Shown one piece after another: positions 16,123-24,480 of a stretch of 61,998 nt of DNA. A program made the translations under genes and the position numbers. The notes beneath the pieces were generated by a model. It saw nothing but the letters and a program-made list of their open reading frames with translations. It made no database searches and had not been told where the DNA came from. The DNA lies in NCBI RefSeq assembly GCF_030454045.1, contig NZ_JAKDJE010000009.1, positions 1-61,998 on the forward strand. Reading direction: 5' to 3'. The first letter of the stretch is position 1; every line of letters starts with the position of its first letter. The DNA is from Psychrobacter sp. (GTDB taxonomy: Bacteria; Pseudomonadota; Gammaproteobacteria; Pseudomonadales; Moraxellaceae).

Positions 16123-16869
16123 TTACTTATCTAAAAATGCAAACGGATCATCATCTTTGCTAGTATCATCAGCGCGAGTGCCCATGATGCTATCGAGTTT
16201 GGTAATAAAGTGCCTTGCATCAGCTTGGTCAAGTCCGAGCTGGGTCAGCATGTCACACGCATCATGTTCATCAGCTAAGTTATTGATTGTCTCTACTTGG
16301 CGATTGATACGAGCACTACGGTCACTAGGCTCATCAACGACGCTGATTTCGAATAAATCTGCGCGTTTAATCAGAATATGGTTGTCTTGTTCTTCATAAT
16401 CCATTTCAGTCGGATTATAAAAACAGATAGATAAGCCATCAACTGTTTCATGGCGTAGCATTGCCTCAACATCGGTTGCTAATCGAAGGCCTTGGGTCAG
16501 CTCTCCTTTTACTAATAGGCCAACGTCATCTTCTTCAAAACCAGTCCATTTGCCGATTCGCATCGCTGATGTAGTATCAAACATATTACGCCAGCCATGG
16601 TTATAATACATATGTACTTTTTTAGCTTGTGATTCAAATAGTGCAATCATATCTGCAAAAGCGCCACGCGCAAATTTCTCGCCATGCAAGTTGATGCTAT
16701 CCCATTTAACTGCGTAACCATCGAAAGTATGTGTAGTAACCCCGTCTTTGTCAGGTTCAGCAAACCGTATCTTTGTATCGACAATAGGCATGCGTCGCGT
16801 ACTAACTGATTGCAGCAACTCACTGCGACCATCGCGACAGTGCAGCGTTTGCAGTGAGTGTTTATTCAT
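16123..16869 (-). CDS. HK97-family prohead protease
   Basis: A 248-aa serine protease of the U35/herpesvirus-assemblin type. Typical strands: HTFDGYAVKWDS, the helix EKFARGAFADMI, a His in YYNHGWRN followed by MRIGKWTGFEEDDVGLLVKGEL, and the Ser motif VDGLSICFYNP, then IKRADLFEISVVDEPSDRSARI. It matures the prohead by cutting capsid delta domains and itself. Overlaps the portal gene by eight bases, so translation is coupled. Confidence 0.93.
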   Translation of the reverse strand: MNKHSLQTLHCRDGRSELLQSVSTRRMPIVDTKIRFAEPDKDGVTTHTFDGYAVKWDSINLHGEKFARGAFADMIALFESQAKKVHMYYNHGWRNMFDTTSAMRIGKWTGFEEDDVGLLVKGELTQGLRLATDVEAMLRHETVDGLSICFYNPTEMDYEEQDNHILIKRADLFEISVVDEPSDRSARINRQVETINNLADEHDACDMLTQLGLDQADARHFITKLDSIMGTRADDTSKDDDPFAFLDK

Positions 16870-18097
16870 TGCTTGTATCCTTTGTTTGGTCTAGTGAAGA
16901 TTGTTTAGCGACAACACTAAGTGGTGCAAACCCTAATTGCATATAAAGATCATCGCCACCTTCTTGTGGCTTCCAACCTTCAGCTCTGCGTATTTCATTT
17001 GGCGTACGCTGACCAGATGTAATCTCAGTGTTATACATCTCGACGCGTTCTTTGCGACTTGATCTCAAAATTGCGTCAGCATCAATTTCAAATTGGTATT
17101 TGTCCCAGTCTTTACGGGGAATTAGTGTAGTCAACATTGATAACTCAAGGCGCTCAAGGTAGGGCCGCAAGTTAAATTTGTGAAATGCTTCAATGATTGC
17201 TGAGATACCAGTGCCCCAGTTGCTCGATTGCGTACTGTCATTAATCAAAATACTAGGCACGCCGAACATACGAGCGATTTCTTCTAAGCTAAAACGGCGC
17301 GTGGCCAAAAGCTCAATGTCTGAGGGTGTTAGGCTAATAGCCTCAAACTTCATATCAAGTGGTAACACTGGCATAAAGGTTTCATCGCCGCTGGTTAATT
17401 CGCCCATTTCATCGCGAAGTGCCTTGCGTTGTTCGGCAGTTGGTGAGCCCTTTGTCATCAATGCGCCGGTTGGCTTGGCACCATTACGCATGAGTGACGT
17501 TATTTTATCGTCTGATGCATCTGCTACAGCGACGGCTTTTGCAGCGTGTTGCAGCGGTGATAAGCCTTTTATGCCGTTACCAAACAACTTAACATGCCAA
17601 ATATCAGACTCTATGTAGTCGCGGCTAAATGCAGATGTAACTTGATGACGATAAGTAAGCTCATCATTCTTTAAAATGACAGTCATGTTAGAAGAGTTAA
17701 TGATATCTAAACTGAGAATACGAGAGTTTTTATCACCTATCCTGGTGATCCTGACGTATGCATTGCCATCGCTGACCAAGTTGAGCATCAGTTGTTCCAT
17801 GAACTCGATGCGGTTTTGCCGTTTATTGGGTTTATATCTCAGCAATTTCATGACGTCATGATCTGCTTTGGTATCTAAATACCCATCTTTGTCCTTTGTA
17901 TATAAATCAATGGGCATACTAGCGATGGTTTCAGCTAGCAATCTGATCGATGCAAAGACCGCTGTGACTGTCATAGCACTATCAAAGGTGACAGGTTTGG
18001 CAGTTTTAGTGACAGTGCGAGTAGCGTTTTGGTTGCCGTCAATGGGGTCACGCGGCGCGTAACCAAACCATGCAGCGACGGTTTGTATGAGTGCCAT
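16862..18097 (-). CDS. Portal protein, HK97 type
   Basis: A 411-aa protein with SAMTVTAVFASIRLLAETIASMP near the N-terminus, LMLNLVSDGNAYVRI, SDIWHVKLFGNGIKGLSPL in the middle and RRFSLEEIARMFGVPSILIND, WGTGISAIIEAFHKFNLRPYLERLE towards the end, all signature segments of HK97 family portals. It forms the dodecameric DNA channel. One base separates it from the large terminase gene. Confidence 0.95.
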   Translation of the reverse strand: MALIQTVAAWFGYAPRDPIDGNQNATRTVTKTAKPVTFDSAMTVTAVFASIRLLAETIASMPIDLYTKDKDGYLDTKADHDVMKLLRYKPNKRQNRIEFMEQLMLNLVSDGNAYVRITRIGDKNSRILSLDIINSSNMTVILKNDELTYRHQVTSAFSRDYIESDIWHVKLFGNGIKGLSPLQHAAKAVAVADASDDKITSLMRNGAKPTGALMTKGSPTAEQRKALRDEMGELTSGDETFMPVLPLDMKFEAISLTPSDIELLATRRFSLEEIARMFGVPSILINDSTQSSNWGTGISAIIEAFHKFNLRPYLERLELSMLTTLIPRKDWDKYQFEIDADAILRSSRKERVEMYNTEITSGQRTPNEIRRAEGWKPQEGGDDLYMQLGFAPLSVVAKQSSLDQTKDTSNE

Positions 18098-18098
18098 G

Positions 18099-19844
18099 TT
18101 ATCCCCTAAAGCTTACAAAGTCGTTTAAGTAGTCGCCAAGCTGTGTCTCAAAATCTTGGCTAGGCAAGTCGCCCGTTTCATCATAGTATTGGGCGCGATT
18201 AGTCGCGATAATTGCAGCAACTGCGCCATCAATTTTGCTAGCGTCTGATTCTTTACGCGGGAATATGTTGTCGTTAGCGTCTTTTTTGACAGTGACGTTG
18301 CCCATACACCAGCGCAGGATTGGATTGCCATCATGATGAATACGTTTAGCTGCTAATAGAGCCCCAATATGTTTCATTGGTTCGCTCAAATAAGCGACGC
18401 GCTGTGGCACTTCAACCATATTTAAACTCTGCTCATTAAGTCGCATTGCTAGATATGTTGCATTAAAAGGGTCATACCCTGTTTCTTGCATGTCGAAGCA
18501 TGCTGCATCTGCAATAATGTCACGCTCAATACGTTCAAAGTCTGTGATATTGCCATCAGTGACCGTTAGCCAGCCTTGACGTTCCCATTCGATAAATCGT
18601 TTTTGATTAGGGTTATTAGCGTTGTCTAGCTGTGCACGATTGATATAAAAATCTGCAAAGAAATAATAATGCGATTCATCGTCTATTTTTTTGACAAATA
18701 ATTTAATACGCGCCGCTAAATCAACTTTAGATGCTAGATCAAGGCCGCCAAAGCATGGATATTTATCAAACATACTTGGCTGAAAAGCCTTGTTTGCCGC
18801 GTCATCCCAATCTTGAATGTTGAGCCAACCGCTGCGAGCAGCTACCCAAACGCATAAATGCTTGGTCAAGAAGTCAGCTTGTGAGTCAGGGCTGATAGCA
18901 GCACGTTGATATTCCGCTTGCAGCGCTTCTTTGTGTACTGATACGCCGTAGTTGGGATTGGCTTTGCGCCAGCTTGCAGGGTCACGCCAATCATCAGCGT
19001 CATCTATCGTGTAAATAATGCCGAAGTAGCGGTCATGGGACTCAAGTCCTGATAAAACCTTAGTGACCAACGTGCGCTGCTCATAGCAAACGCCATCTAA
19101 GATAAAGCCAGCTGTCGTAATAGCAAATAGCAAGGGCTGTTCACGCGCTCCCATACCCGTTGCCATGACCTCGTAAGTATCGTTTGATTTGTGCGCGTGC
19201 AGCTCATCAATGATAGCGCCATGAACGTTGAGTCCGTCCAAGTTGCCACCGTAGTCGCGGCTTAACGCTTTGAACGTGGATTCAGTCGAGACAGAGCTGA
19301 CTGCATGAGCTGCGACGCTTATACCCATTGCTTTTTGCATATCTGGGCGTTTTCGCACCATGCCCTGTGCGACTTCAAAGACGACACGCGCCTGGTCGCG
19401 AGTAGTAGCGGCTGAGTAAACTTCAGCACCCATCTCCCCGTCAGCGAAGCACAAGTAAAGCCCAATACCAGCAGCGAGTGTAGACTTAGCATTTTTACGA
19501 GGTATTTCAACGTATGCATAGCGAAAGCGGCGTTTGCCGTCAAAATCTACCCAGCCAAATAAGTTGGCCACAATGAATATTTGCCAAGGCTCAAGTAGTA
19601 TCAATTCACGCTTGTTTGCCAGCTCACCTTTGACGTGTGGCAGCAGCTCTATGAATCGGCAAGCCTTCGCAGCCAGCTGACTATCAAATTCAAACTCAAA
19701 TGCAGATTCATTCTTTGCGCGTTTAAGATCCGTTAGGTGACGTTGACACGCCTGACGCACATAGACACACGCATCGATAGTGCCGTCGATTACATCCGTT
19801 GCGTATTGCGCCGCGATATTAGCGTAGGCAATAACATCGGACAT
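18099..19844 (-). CDS. Terminase large subunit
   Basis: A 581-aa packaging motor. ATPase motifs: Walker A-like EIPRKNAKST (about 113-122), Walker B with catalytic Glu in IIDELHAH (about 211-218) and coupling motif TTAG (about 243-246). The C-terminal nuclease half contains FGGLDLASKVDLAA, with the first metal-binding Asp, and an acidic SDASKIDGAVA near the end. The Arg-Lys-Asn-x-x Walker A variant is usual in terminases that partner P27-type small subunits and HNH proteins. Confidence 0.95.
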   Translation of the reverse strand: MSDVIAYANIAAQYATDVIDGTIDACVYVRQACQRHLTDLKRAKNESAFEFEFDSQLAAKACRFIELLPHVKGELANKRELILLEPWQIFIVANLFGWVDFDGKRRFRYAYVEIPRKNAKSTLAAGIGLYLCFADGEMGAEVYSAATTRDQARVVFEVAQGMVRKRPDMQKAMGISVAAHAVSSVSTESTFKALSRDYGGNLDGLNVHGAIIDELHAHKSNDTYEVMATGMGAREQPLLFAITTAGFILDGVCYEQRTLVTKVLSGLESHDRYFGIIYTIDDADDWRDPASWRKANPNYGVSVHKEALQAEYQRAAISPDSQADFLTKHLCVWVAARSGWLNIQDWDDAANKAFQPSMFDKYPCFGGLDLASKVDLAARIKLFVKKIDDESHYYFFADFYINRAQLDNANNPNQKRFIEWERQGWLTVTDGNITDFERIERDIIADAACFDMQETGYDPFNATYLAMRLNEQSLNMVEVPQRVAYLSEPMKHIGALLAAKRIHHDGNPILRWCMGNVTVKKDANDNIFPRKESDASKIDGAVAAIIATNRAQYYDETGDLPSQDFETQLGDYLNDFVSFRG

Positions 19845-19850
19845 AGTTTT

Positions 19851-20324
19851 TTAACCTTGTTTAAACTCCCCAAATTCACTATCGCCAAATAAGTTACCTT
19901 GAGCGACATCGACTTTGATACTGGAGCGTGCAGCAGGAGATAGACCAAATTCGCGGCCCAATGATATAAGCTGTTTTTGTAATGTGTTACGAATGCTGAC
20001 CAAAGCAGTCTGTACTTGAAAACCGTTAGGCGTTGTGCCAATCCAAGTATCAACATTCTCAAGCTTGGTACAGACGTCACCATAACGGGCCGACGTCTCG
20101 GCATACGCGCCAAATAAATCACCATCAATAACTGATAGCAATCCGAGGGCGACTAATTGAGGCGCTATCTTGTCCCACTGTTTGCGTGATTTGGCGTCTA
20201 GCCAATCAGGGCAGGGTGGTATAGCCAGTGTTGGTTGAGCAGCGTTGTTGGCAGCTTCACGGTCGCTACGGACACGGCTGCCTTGCAACACTTTGAGCTG
20301 CGTTGGTTTGCGTGGACGAGACAT
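19851..20324 (-). CDS. Terminase small subunit, P27 family
   Basis: A 157-aa protein beginning MSRPRKPTQLKVLQGSR, then IPPCPDWLDAKSRKQWDKIAPQL and LLSVIDGDLFGAYAE. This combination is diagnostic of the P27 family. It recognises phage DNA and hands it to the large subunit. Lies downstream of the palindromic non-coding region that I regard as the candidate cos site. Confidence 0.93.
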   Translation of the reverse strand: MSRPRKPTQLKVLQGSRVRSDREAANNAAQPTLAIPPCPDWLDAKSRKQWDKIAPQLVALGLLSVIDGDLFGAYAETSARYGDVCTKLENVDTWIGTTPNGFQVQTALVSIRNTLQKQLISLGREFGLSPAARSSIKVDVAQGNLFGDSEFGEFKQG

Positions 20325-20352
20325 AGTGTCACCTGAGAACAGTTATTTTTTG

Positions 20353-20374
20353 AGGGGGTATACCCCCTATAGGG
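20353..20374. other. cos: Candidate cos / terminase recognition region
   Basis: The 104-base gap between the HNH and small terminase genes holds two overlapping perfect palindromes: AGGGGGTATACCCCCT (20353-20368) and CCCTATAGGG (20365-20374). A G-rich segment lies beyond, around 20398-20420. In phages with this terminase and HNH arrangement, cos usually lies in or near this gap. Exact cut positions cannot be read from sequence. Confidence 0.5.
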
Positions 20375-20428
20375 TTTTGACCATGCGAAAATTCTCTTGG
20401 GGGCGGTGGTCGTGGAGGACAATCGTGT

Positions 20429-20872
20429 TTACTTTTTACCCCACCCTGCCTTGAGCTGGGCGACATCATAATCAGATAATTTATTATCGATGGTCGTTGT
20501 TTTGATTGAGTGACATGAGTAGCAAAGAGGCTGCCAGTTTGTCTGATCCCAAAACAATTCCTGATTGCCGCGATGCGGTAGGATGTGATCGACTACGTCA
20601 GCGGCTCTAATAATTTCGTTGGCTTTGCAATGTTTGCACAGCGGATTATCATTCAGAAATAGTAAGCGAGCTGAGCGCCATCGGGCATCGTATCCGCGCT
20701 GAGCAGATGACGGTCTGTTGTCTATACGCTTAAGCTTGGCAGGTTCGGCTTGCTTGATTTGCGTGGCTTTTTGATGTTTTGGCTTGGGCTTATGTAGCTT
20801 ACAAACACCATTGGTACCAGTACTGGCGTTGCAACCTGCATGGCTGCAAAGCGTAGTAGGCATCGATGGCAT
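20429..20872 (-). CDS. HNH endonuclease of the packaging module
   Basis: A 147-aa protein. The N-terminal third is basic with a small Cys cluster (CSHAGC, VCKLHK). The HNH part has PLCKHC, VVDHILPHRGN, WDQTNWQPLCYSCHSIKT, i.e. zinc-binding Cys pairs, the His of DH and the Asn/His of the motif. HNH proteins encoded beside terminase genes are known to support site-specific cutting of cos DNA in HK97-like phages. No clear ribosome site before the ATG at 20872, so the start is less certain; ATG at 20863 is an alternative. Confidence 0.9.
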   Translation of the reverse strand: MPSMPTTLCSHAGCNASTGTNGVCKLHKPKPKHQKATQIKQAEPAKLKRIDNRPSSAQRGYDARWRSARLLFLNDNPLCKHCKANEIIRAADVVDHILPHRGNQELFWDQTNWQPLCYSCHSIKTTTIDNKLSDYDVAQLKAGWGKK

Positions 20873-20885
20873 AAGGATTGCTCAT

Positions 20886-20915
20886 AAAGAAAGCCCACTG
20901 CGGGGGCAATGGGCT
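20886..20915 (-). terminator. Intrinsic terminator between 134-aa gene and HNH gene
   Basis: Minus-strand stem AGCCCATTGC/GCAGTGGGCT with one mismatch and a four-base C loop, then TTTCTTT. Transcription starting at the promoter near 21440 would meet it before the packaging genes, as tR' does in lambda. Confidence 0.75.
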
Positions 20916-21007
20916 TAACTGGTAATGTTTGGTTGATGCTGCCGTGTGCTTTACGATTAGGCAGGAACTTCGAATATGAGAAATCTTAAGGTAATCTGTC
21001 CGAAAAC

Positions 21008-21412
21008 TCAAGTAGCCTCCGAGTAGCCGACGACTTGTAATTTTGTTGCAGACCATACAGCGCGTGAGTTTGCGTTGATATCTTTTAATATAAAATTAAT
21101 ATGATCAGATAGTTTATTGTCAGACCAAGTTTGTTTTGCAATACCAGCAAATGCAGCTCGCTCGCTGTCTGTCCAAGCTGAACCAAGTGCAGTATTAATC
21201 GGATACTGACATTCTGCCAACGCGGTGCAGACTACTTTATCAATATATCTTTTTCTTATTGCTTGCCTTGATAGCTTGTCTGAGTAGGATGCTGATAGTC
21301 GTGCTTGGATAGCCGTATCAAAGCCGTCGTTCAGATAATGATAGCAGTCAGACTCAATAGGTGTGATGTTTGCAAACGCTTCAGCAGCTGCTCGTAAGTA
21401 CTCTTGACGCAT
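21008..21412 (-). CDS. Unknown protein, possible late regulator
   Basis: A 134-aa protein from the ATG at 21412 with GGGGGA eight bases upstream. I do not recognise a family. It has a basic helical middle (SRQAIRKRYIDKVVCTALAEC) and a C-terminal KLQVVGYSEAT. It is alone between the replication genes with their terminator and a further terminator before the packaging genes, and it has its own promoter. That is where late antitermination (Q-type) genes sit in lambdoid phages. The role is inferred from position only. Confidence 0.6.
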   Translation of the reverse strand: MRQEYLRAAAEAFANITPIESDCYHYLNDGFDTAIQARLSASYSDKLSRQAIRKRYIDKVVCTALAECQYPINTALGSAWTDSERAAFAGIAKQTWSDNKLSDHINFILKDINANSRAVWSATKLQVVGYSEAT

Positions 21413-21439
21413 GATAAATATCCCCCGTTATTTAGATTC

Positions 21440-21469
21440 AATATAGGATCGTGTGCATAGTTACGTCAA
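21440..21469 (-). promoter_or_regulatory. Candidate late promoter overlapping GTGCATAG repeats
   Basis: Minus strand: TTGACG (21469-21464), an 18-base spacer and TATATT (21445-21440), five of six matches in each box. One GTGCATAG repeat lies in the spacer (21453-21460) and another just upstream of the -35 box (21473-21480), so a protein binding the repeats would control it. Predicted start about 20 bases before the ATG at 21412. Confidence 0.65.
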
Positions 21470-21755
21470 GATGTGCATAGTTGATTTTAAACTATGCACG
21501 TCTGAACCCTTTGGTATTACTGGCTTGTAAGACTGATGTTCATAGTGTGCATAGTGTGCATAGTTATATTTACGCACGAGGATAAAAATATTTTGTTGTT
21601 ATCATAGGTTGATAATAAAAATAAATTATTTCCCGCGCGCGCATACGAAAAACCCTGCACACTATGCACAGGGTCGCTATAAGCTATATACGGTAAGGGC
21701 TGTAGACGTGCATAGTTGTATTTTAAACTATGCACATGGGGTGCACACTATGCAC
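21453..21755. repeat. Iteron cluster, candidate replication origin
   Basis: The 350-base gap 21413-21763 contains nine exact copies of GTGCATAG. On plus they start at 21453, 21473, 21547, 21556 and 21708; on minus they lie at 21492-21499, 21662-21669, 21728-21735 and 21748-21755. Two pairs form large inverted repeats with ten-base arms (21473-21499 and 21708-21735) and almost the same T-rich centre. Between them lies an AT-rich stretch (about 21581-21631) that could unwind. It lies beside the helicase gene, like iterons recognised by P4-alpha-type proteins. Confidence 0.7.
21647..21674 (-). terminator. Terminator after the replication genes
   Basis: Minus-strand stem ACCCTG/CAGGGT with an 11-base loop, followed by TTTTTCG. 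It lies about 90 bases after the helicase stop and would end the leftward early transcript. The loop contains one of the GTGCATAG repeats. Confidence 0.6.
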
Positions 21756-21763
21756 ATGGTTGG

Positions 21764-23464
21764 CTATTTGGGGTCAAGTTTATGACCGATAGCGTTCTTC
21801 ATGACCTGTATTTCTTTGCCAAGCCACAGTTGTTGGTTGGCTGCGTCAGCTGTGGGGAACATTGTTGGCATCTTGACGGCAATAACAGTCGCTTGAACTA
21901 CTCGATTGACAGCAGGCAGTTGGTATCTTAGCCGCTCTTTGTGTTCACGTCTACCAATATATGTCATTAATTTGGTTTTAGTAGTGCCACGTTCACCACC
22001 TTTACGGCACCAGTACTGGTAGTAGTCATACAGATCGTCAGTTAAGCAGCTGCAATAAGGTATACCGGCTTCGCCTATCACCCAATCATCGTAGAATACT
22101 TCCCAGTTTGGTTGGCTTAATCGAATGAGCTGACGTTTGCTGTTGGTCATAAGCGCAGGTGTATGCGCTGTCTGGTCTTTTAAGTCTGTCATCATGAGTA
22201 GCGTATAAAAAGCACGTAGCATCTTGTCATCGGTATCAGATAGAGCTGATGCGACTTCATTTAGGATGGGTGCGGGAATCTTTTGTTGTGGATAGCAGAC
22301 TACATGACGTCTATCGTTTTGCTCAAGTGATAGAGGCATCATGTTATTGGATAAGAATATCGCATTAACGAAGTTGTCTTGCTGCCAGCCACTCATGAAT
22401 TTCTTGCTGATATAGATTGTGTTGCCCGTGATGAGCTGCTTGACCATACCCATCTGTGAGTAGCGGTCGCTGCCACTGAATATCTCTTCAAAAAGTGCAT
22501 AGAGCTTATTAGACACCCAGTCGTTGTACTGAGATTCAAGCTGACCTTGTCCAAGCGTGACAGCATAGTCGCCATAGATACGTGACATGATGCGGTCAAA
22601 GAATAACGACTTACCAGCACCTTGTACTTCGCCATGAAATATCAATGCGGTATCGAGCTTGGTACCAGGTTGCTGTAAGGGTATGGCCAACCATCTAAGC
22701 ACCCATTCGTAAACTTCTTGTTTGCCTTCACACAAATGTAGTAGTAGGTCCGTGATCGGCTTGCACATAGTGGCTGCATCACTTAACTCAGTCTCGATAG
22801 GCTTAAGCGGTAAGCCGTCAAACGTGTTGATAGCGATATCATTAGGGTTTTTGGGTTGTTTGGAGTGAGTTGGGTCGAACCAGATATTGTCAGCTTTTAC
22901 TGTTGTGCGTGATTCGCTTTTTAGCCAAATCTCATACTCATTGGGCCATGCTAGCTTGATAGTGTCCACTGGTAGTCTTATGTGCTCAACGTCGTCCCAC
23001 ACTTCTTTTGTGCCATATATGAGAAAGTAGCGGTCAAACATTGATTTTGCTTCAACCGCTAATAGCTCGTCTCGGTCTTTGCTAACGTCTGCTTTACTAA
23101 TCTTTTCGTGCTTAGACTCCCACCAACGCACCGCTAGTTTTTTATTGCCGATCTCATTGGCGAACTGAGTTTTTGTATACTCAATCTTATTTACGATGTC
23201 ATAGACTTTATTGGTTACTTTGCCGATATCGGTAATTTGAGCGTATTGCTTGAGCATGTCAGCCAAGCGCATATCTTGTTCAACATCAGCGGGTACGTTG
23301 CCATTATGTGAGACAGTAGGCGCATCAACAACACTATGATCATCATTGGCAGCTTGAGTGACGATTGATTTGTTAGCTACTGCATGTTTGATTTGCCGCG
23401 CCACTTCGTTGAGTCCAGCGGTTGCTGCGAGGTCGTTAAAATCTGAGTGTTGTTTGTCTTGCAT
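21764..23464 (-). CDS. Phage replicative helicase, DUF5906/D5-like AAA+ type
   Basis: A 566-aa protein. Residues 1-70 are a polar linker, and about 80-230 hold a domain often seen before D5-like helicases. The ATPase has Walker A GEVQGAGKS (about 278-286), a likely Walker B LYALFEEIFSG (about 322-332), and sensor strand VNAIFLSNN. The C-terminal region (about 440-566) is basic and could bind DNA. Overlaps the primase gene by one base. With it, it seems to be a split version of the P4-alpha primase-helicase and should unwind DNA at the adjacent iteron region. Confidence 0.85.
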   Translation of the reverse strand: MQDKQHSDFNDLAATAGLNEVARQIKHAVANKSIVTQAANDDHSVVDAPTVSHNGNVPADVEQDMRLADMLKQYAQITDIGKVTNKVYDIVNKIEYTKTQFANEIGNKKLAVRWWESKHEKISKADVSKDRDELLAVEAKSMFDRYFLIYGTKEVWDDVEHIRLPVDTIKLAWPNEYEIWLKSESRTTVKADNIWFDPTHSKQPKNPNDIAINTFDGLPLKPIETELSDAATMCKPITDLLLHLCEGKQEVYEWVLRWLAIPLQQPGTKLDTALIFHGEVQGAGKSLFFDRIMSRIYGDYAVTLGQGQLESQYNDWVSNKLYALFEEIFSGSDRYSQMGMVKQLITGNTIYISKKFMSGWQQDNFVNAIFLSNNMMPLSLEQNDRRHVVCYPQQKIPAPILNEVASALSDTDDKMLRAFYTLLMMTDLKDQTAHTPALMTNSKRQLIRLSQPNWEVFYDDWVIGEAGIPYCSCLTDDLYDYYQYWCRKGGERGTTKTKLMTYIGRREHKERLRYQLPAVNRVVQATVIAVKMPTMFPTADAANQQLWLGKEIQVMKNAIGHKLDPK

Positions 23465-24480
23465 TACGCTGCGTCCTTATCTATATCTACTACATCAAAA
23501 CTGGGTATAACCAATTCGCCATTAACTGCTATTGCTGCCAGTTTGCCATCACGTATGCCTGCATTGTACTCAACAAGTGGCTTTGGCTCTTTGCCGTCTA
23601 CTATGTCCTTATCACGCATCTTGAGTGCAGTTGCACTATCGTCATCAGCGCAGATGATAATGCGATGATCAGGATGTTGAGCGCGGATTGCTTTGGCTAC
23701 TGGTATCAAATTATGGGCGTTGAAAGCTACAACTACAGGTAGGCTATAGCTCATTGCATCAAACACAGTTGCACCAGTTGCATAGCCTTCGCAAATTAGT
23801 ATCACACCCGCGCCAAACATAGGGCTATTGCCAATCGTAAAGTAAGCGCCACTCACTAAGCCGCCTTTTAGGAAAAGCTTTTCGCTGTCAGGTGCGATGG
23901 TTTGTACATTGACCAACGTAGTCCCTTCGGTTGTTATGTTGTAGTACTGCATGGGTATGATTAGATTGTCGCTGTCATCTTTACGTAAGCCGATAGCTGC
24001 GACATTTTTGCGTAATAGATAAGGATGGTCATCGGTTGCGGGTTTTGCATTATCCCAAATACTTTGAGCACGGCTAGCAGCATCAAGACGGGCTTGTCGC
24101 TTCTCAGCTTTCTCAGCTGCTTCACGCTCGACTTGTTGTGATTGCCACTGTGCGCGCTGCTCATCTGTCACTTCACTAGTCGCATCAAGTCCGATAGCGC
24201 CTGCTATCAGCTTATTGGTCTCATAAACATCAAGACCAGTGAATTGCTGCACGAGCATAAAGCCATTACCAGCACCACATTGTGAGCATATCCAAGTACC
24301 CTCACCACGTTTGTCATCACAACGGAATCTATCAGAGCCGCCACACATTGGACATGCTTGATGCTGATGTGCAGGTTTAGTGAAGCTAATGCCAGCAGCA
24401 GGGAATATATTTGAGACATAATTACCGACAGCTGCTGCGCGAATGGCGTCAAAATCAAGCGGGGTGCGTTTATCTGTCAT
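23464..24480 (-). CDS. Phage primase with zinc ribbon and TOPRIM domain
   Basis: A 338-aa protein from the ATG at 24480, chosen because GGAGAG lies five to seven bases upstream; an upstream in-frame ATG at 24507 lacks such a site. The zinc ribbon has CPMC (43-46) and CSQC (65-68), as in P4-type primases. A Glu/Arg-rich linker (about 98-140) follows, then the TOPRIM fold with VILICEGYATGATV (catalytic Glu) and RIIICADDDSA (metal-binding Asps). Makes RNA primers for phage replication. Confidence 0.9.
   Translation of the reverse strand: MTDKRTPLDFDAIRAAAVGNYVSNIFPAAGISFTKPAHQHQACPMCGGSDRFRCDDKRGEGTWICSQCGAGNGFMLVQQFTGLDVYETNKLIAGAIGLDATSEVTDEQRAQWQSQQVEREAAEKAEKRQARLDAASRAQSIWDNAKPATDDHPYLLRKNVAAIGLRKDDSDNLIIPMQYYNITTEGTTLVNVQTIAPDSEKLFLKGGLVSGAYFTIGNSPMFGAGVILICEGYATGATVFDAMSYSLPVVVAFNAHNLIPVAKAIRAQHPDHRIIICADDDSATALKMRDKDIVDGKEPKPLVEYNAGIRDGKLAAIAVNGELVIPSFDVVDIDKDAA

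Noticed and set aside
20799..21056. Minus-strand 85-codon frame between the 134-aa and HNH genes
   Set aside because: It crosses the terminator and overlaps the HNH gene start in another frame; no ribosome site at its start.
21453..21755. CRISPR-like array
   Set aside because: Repeats are eight to ten bases, occur on both strands and are unevenly spaced; no repeat-spacer structure or cas genes.
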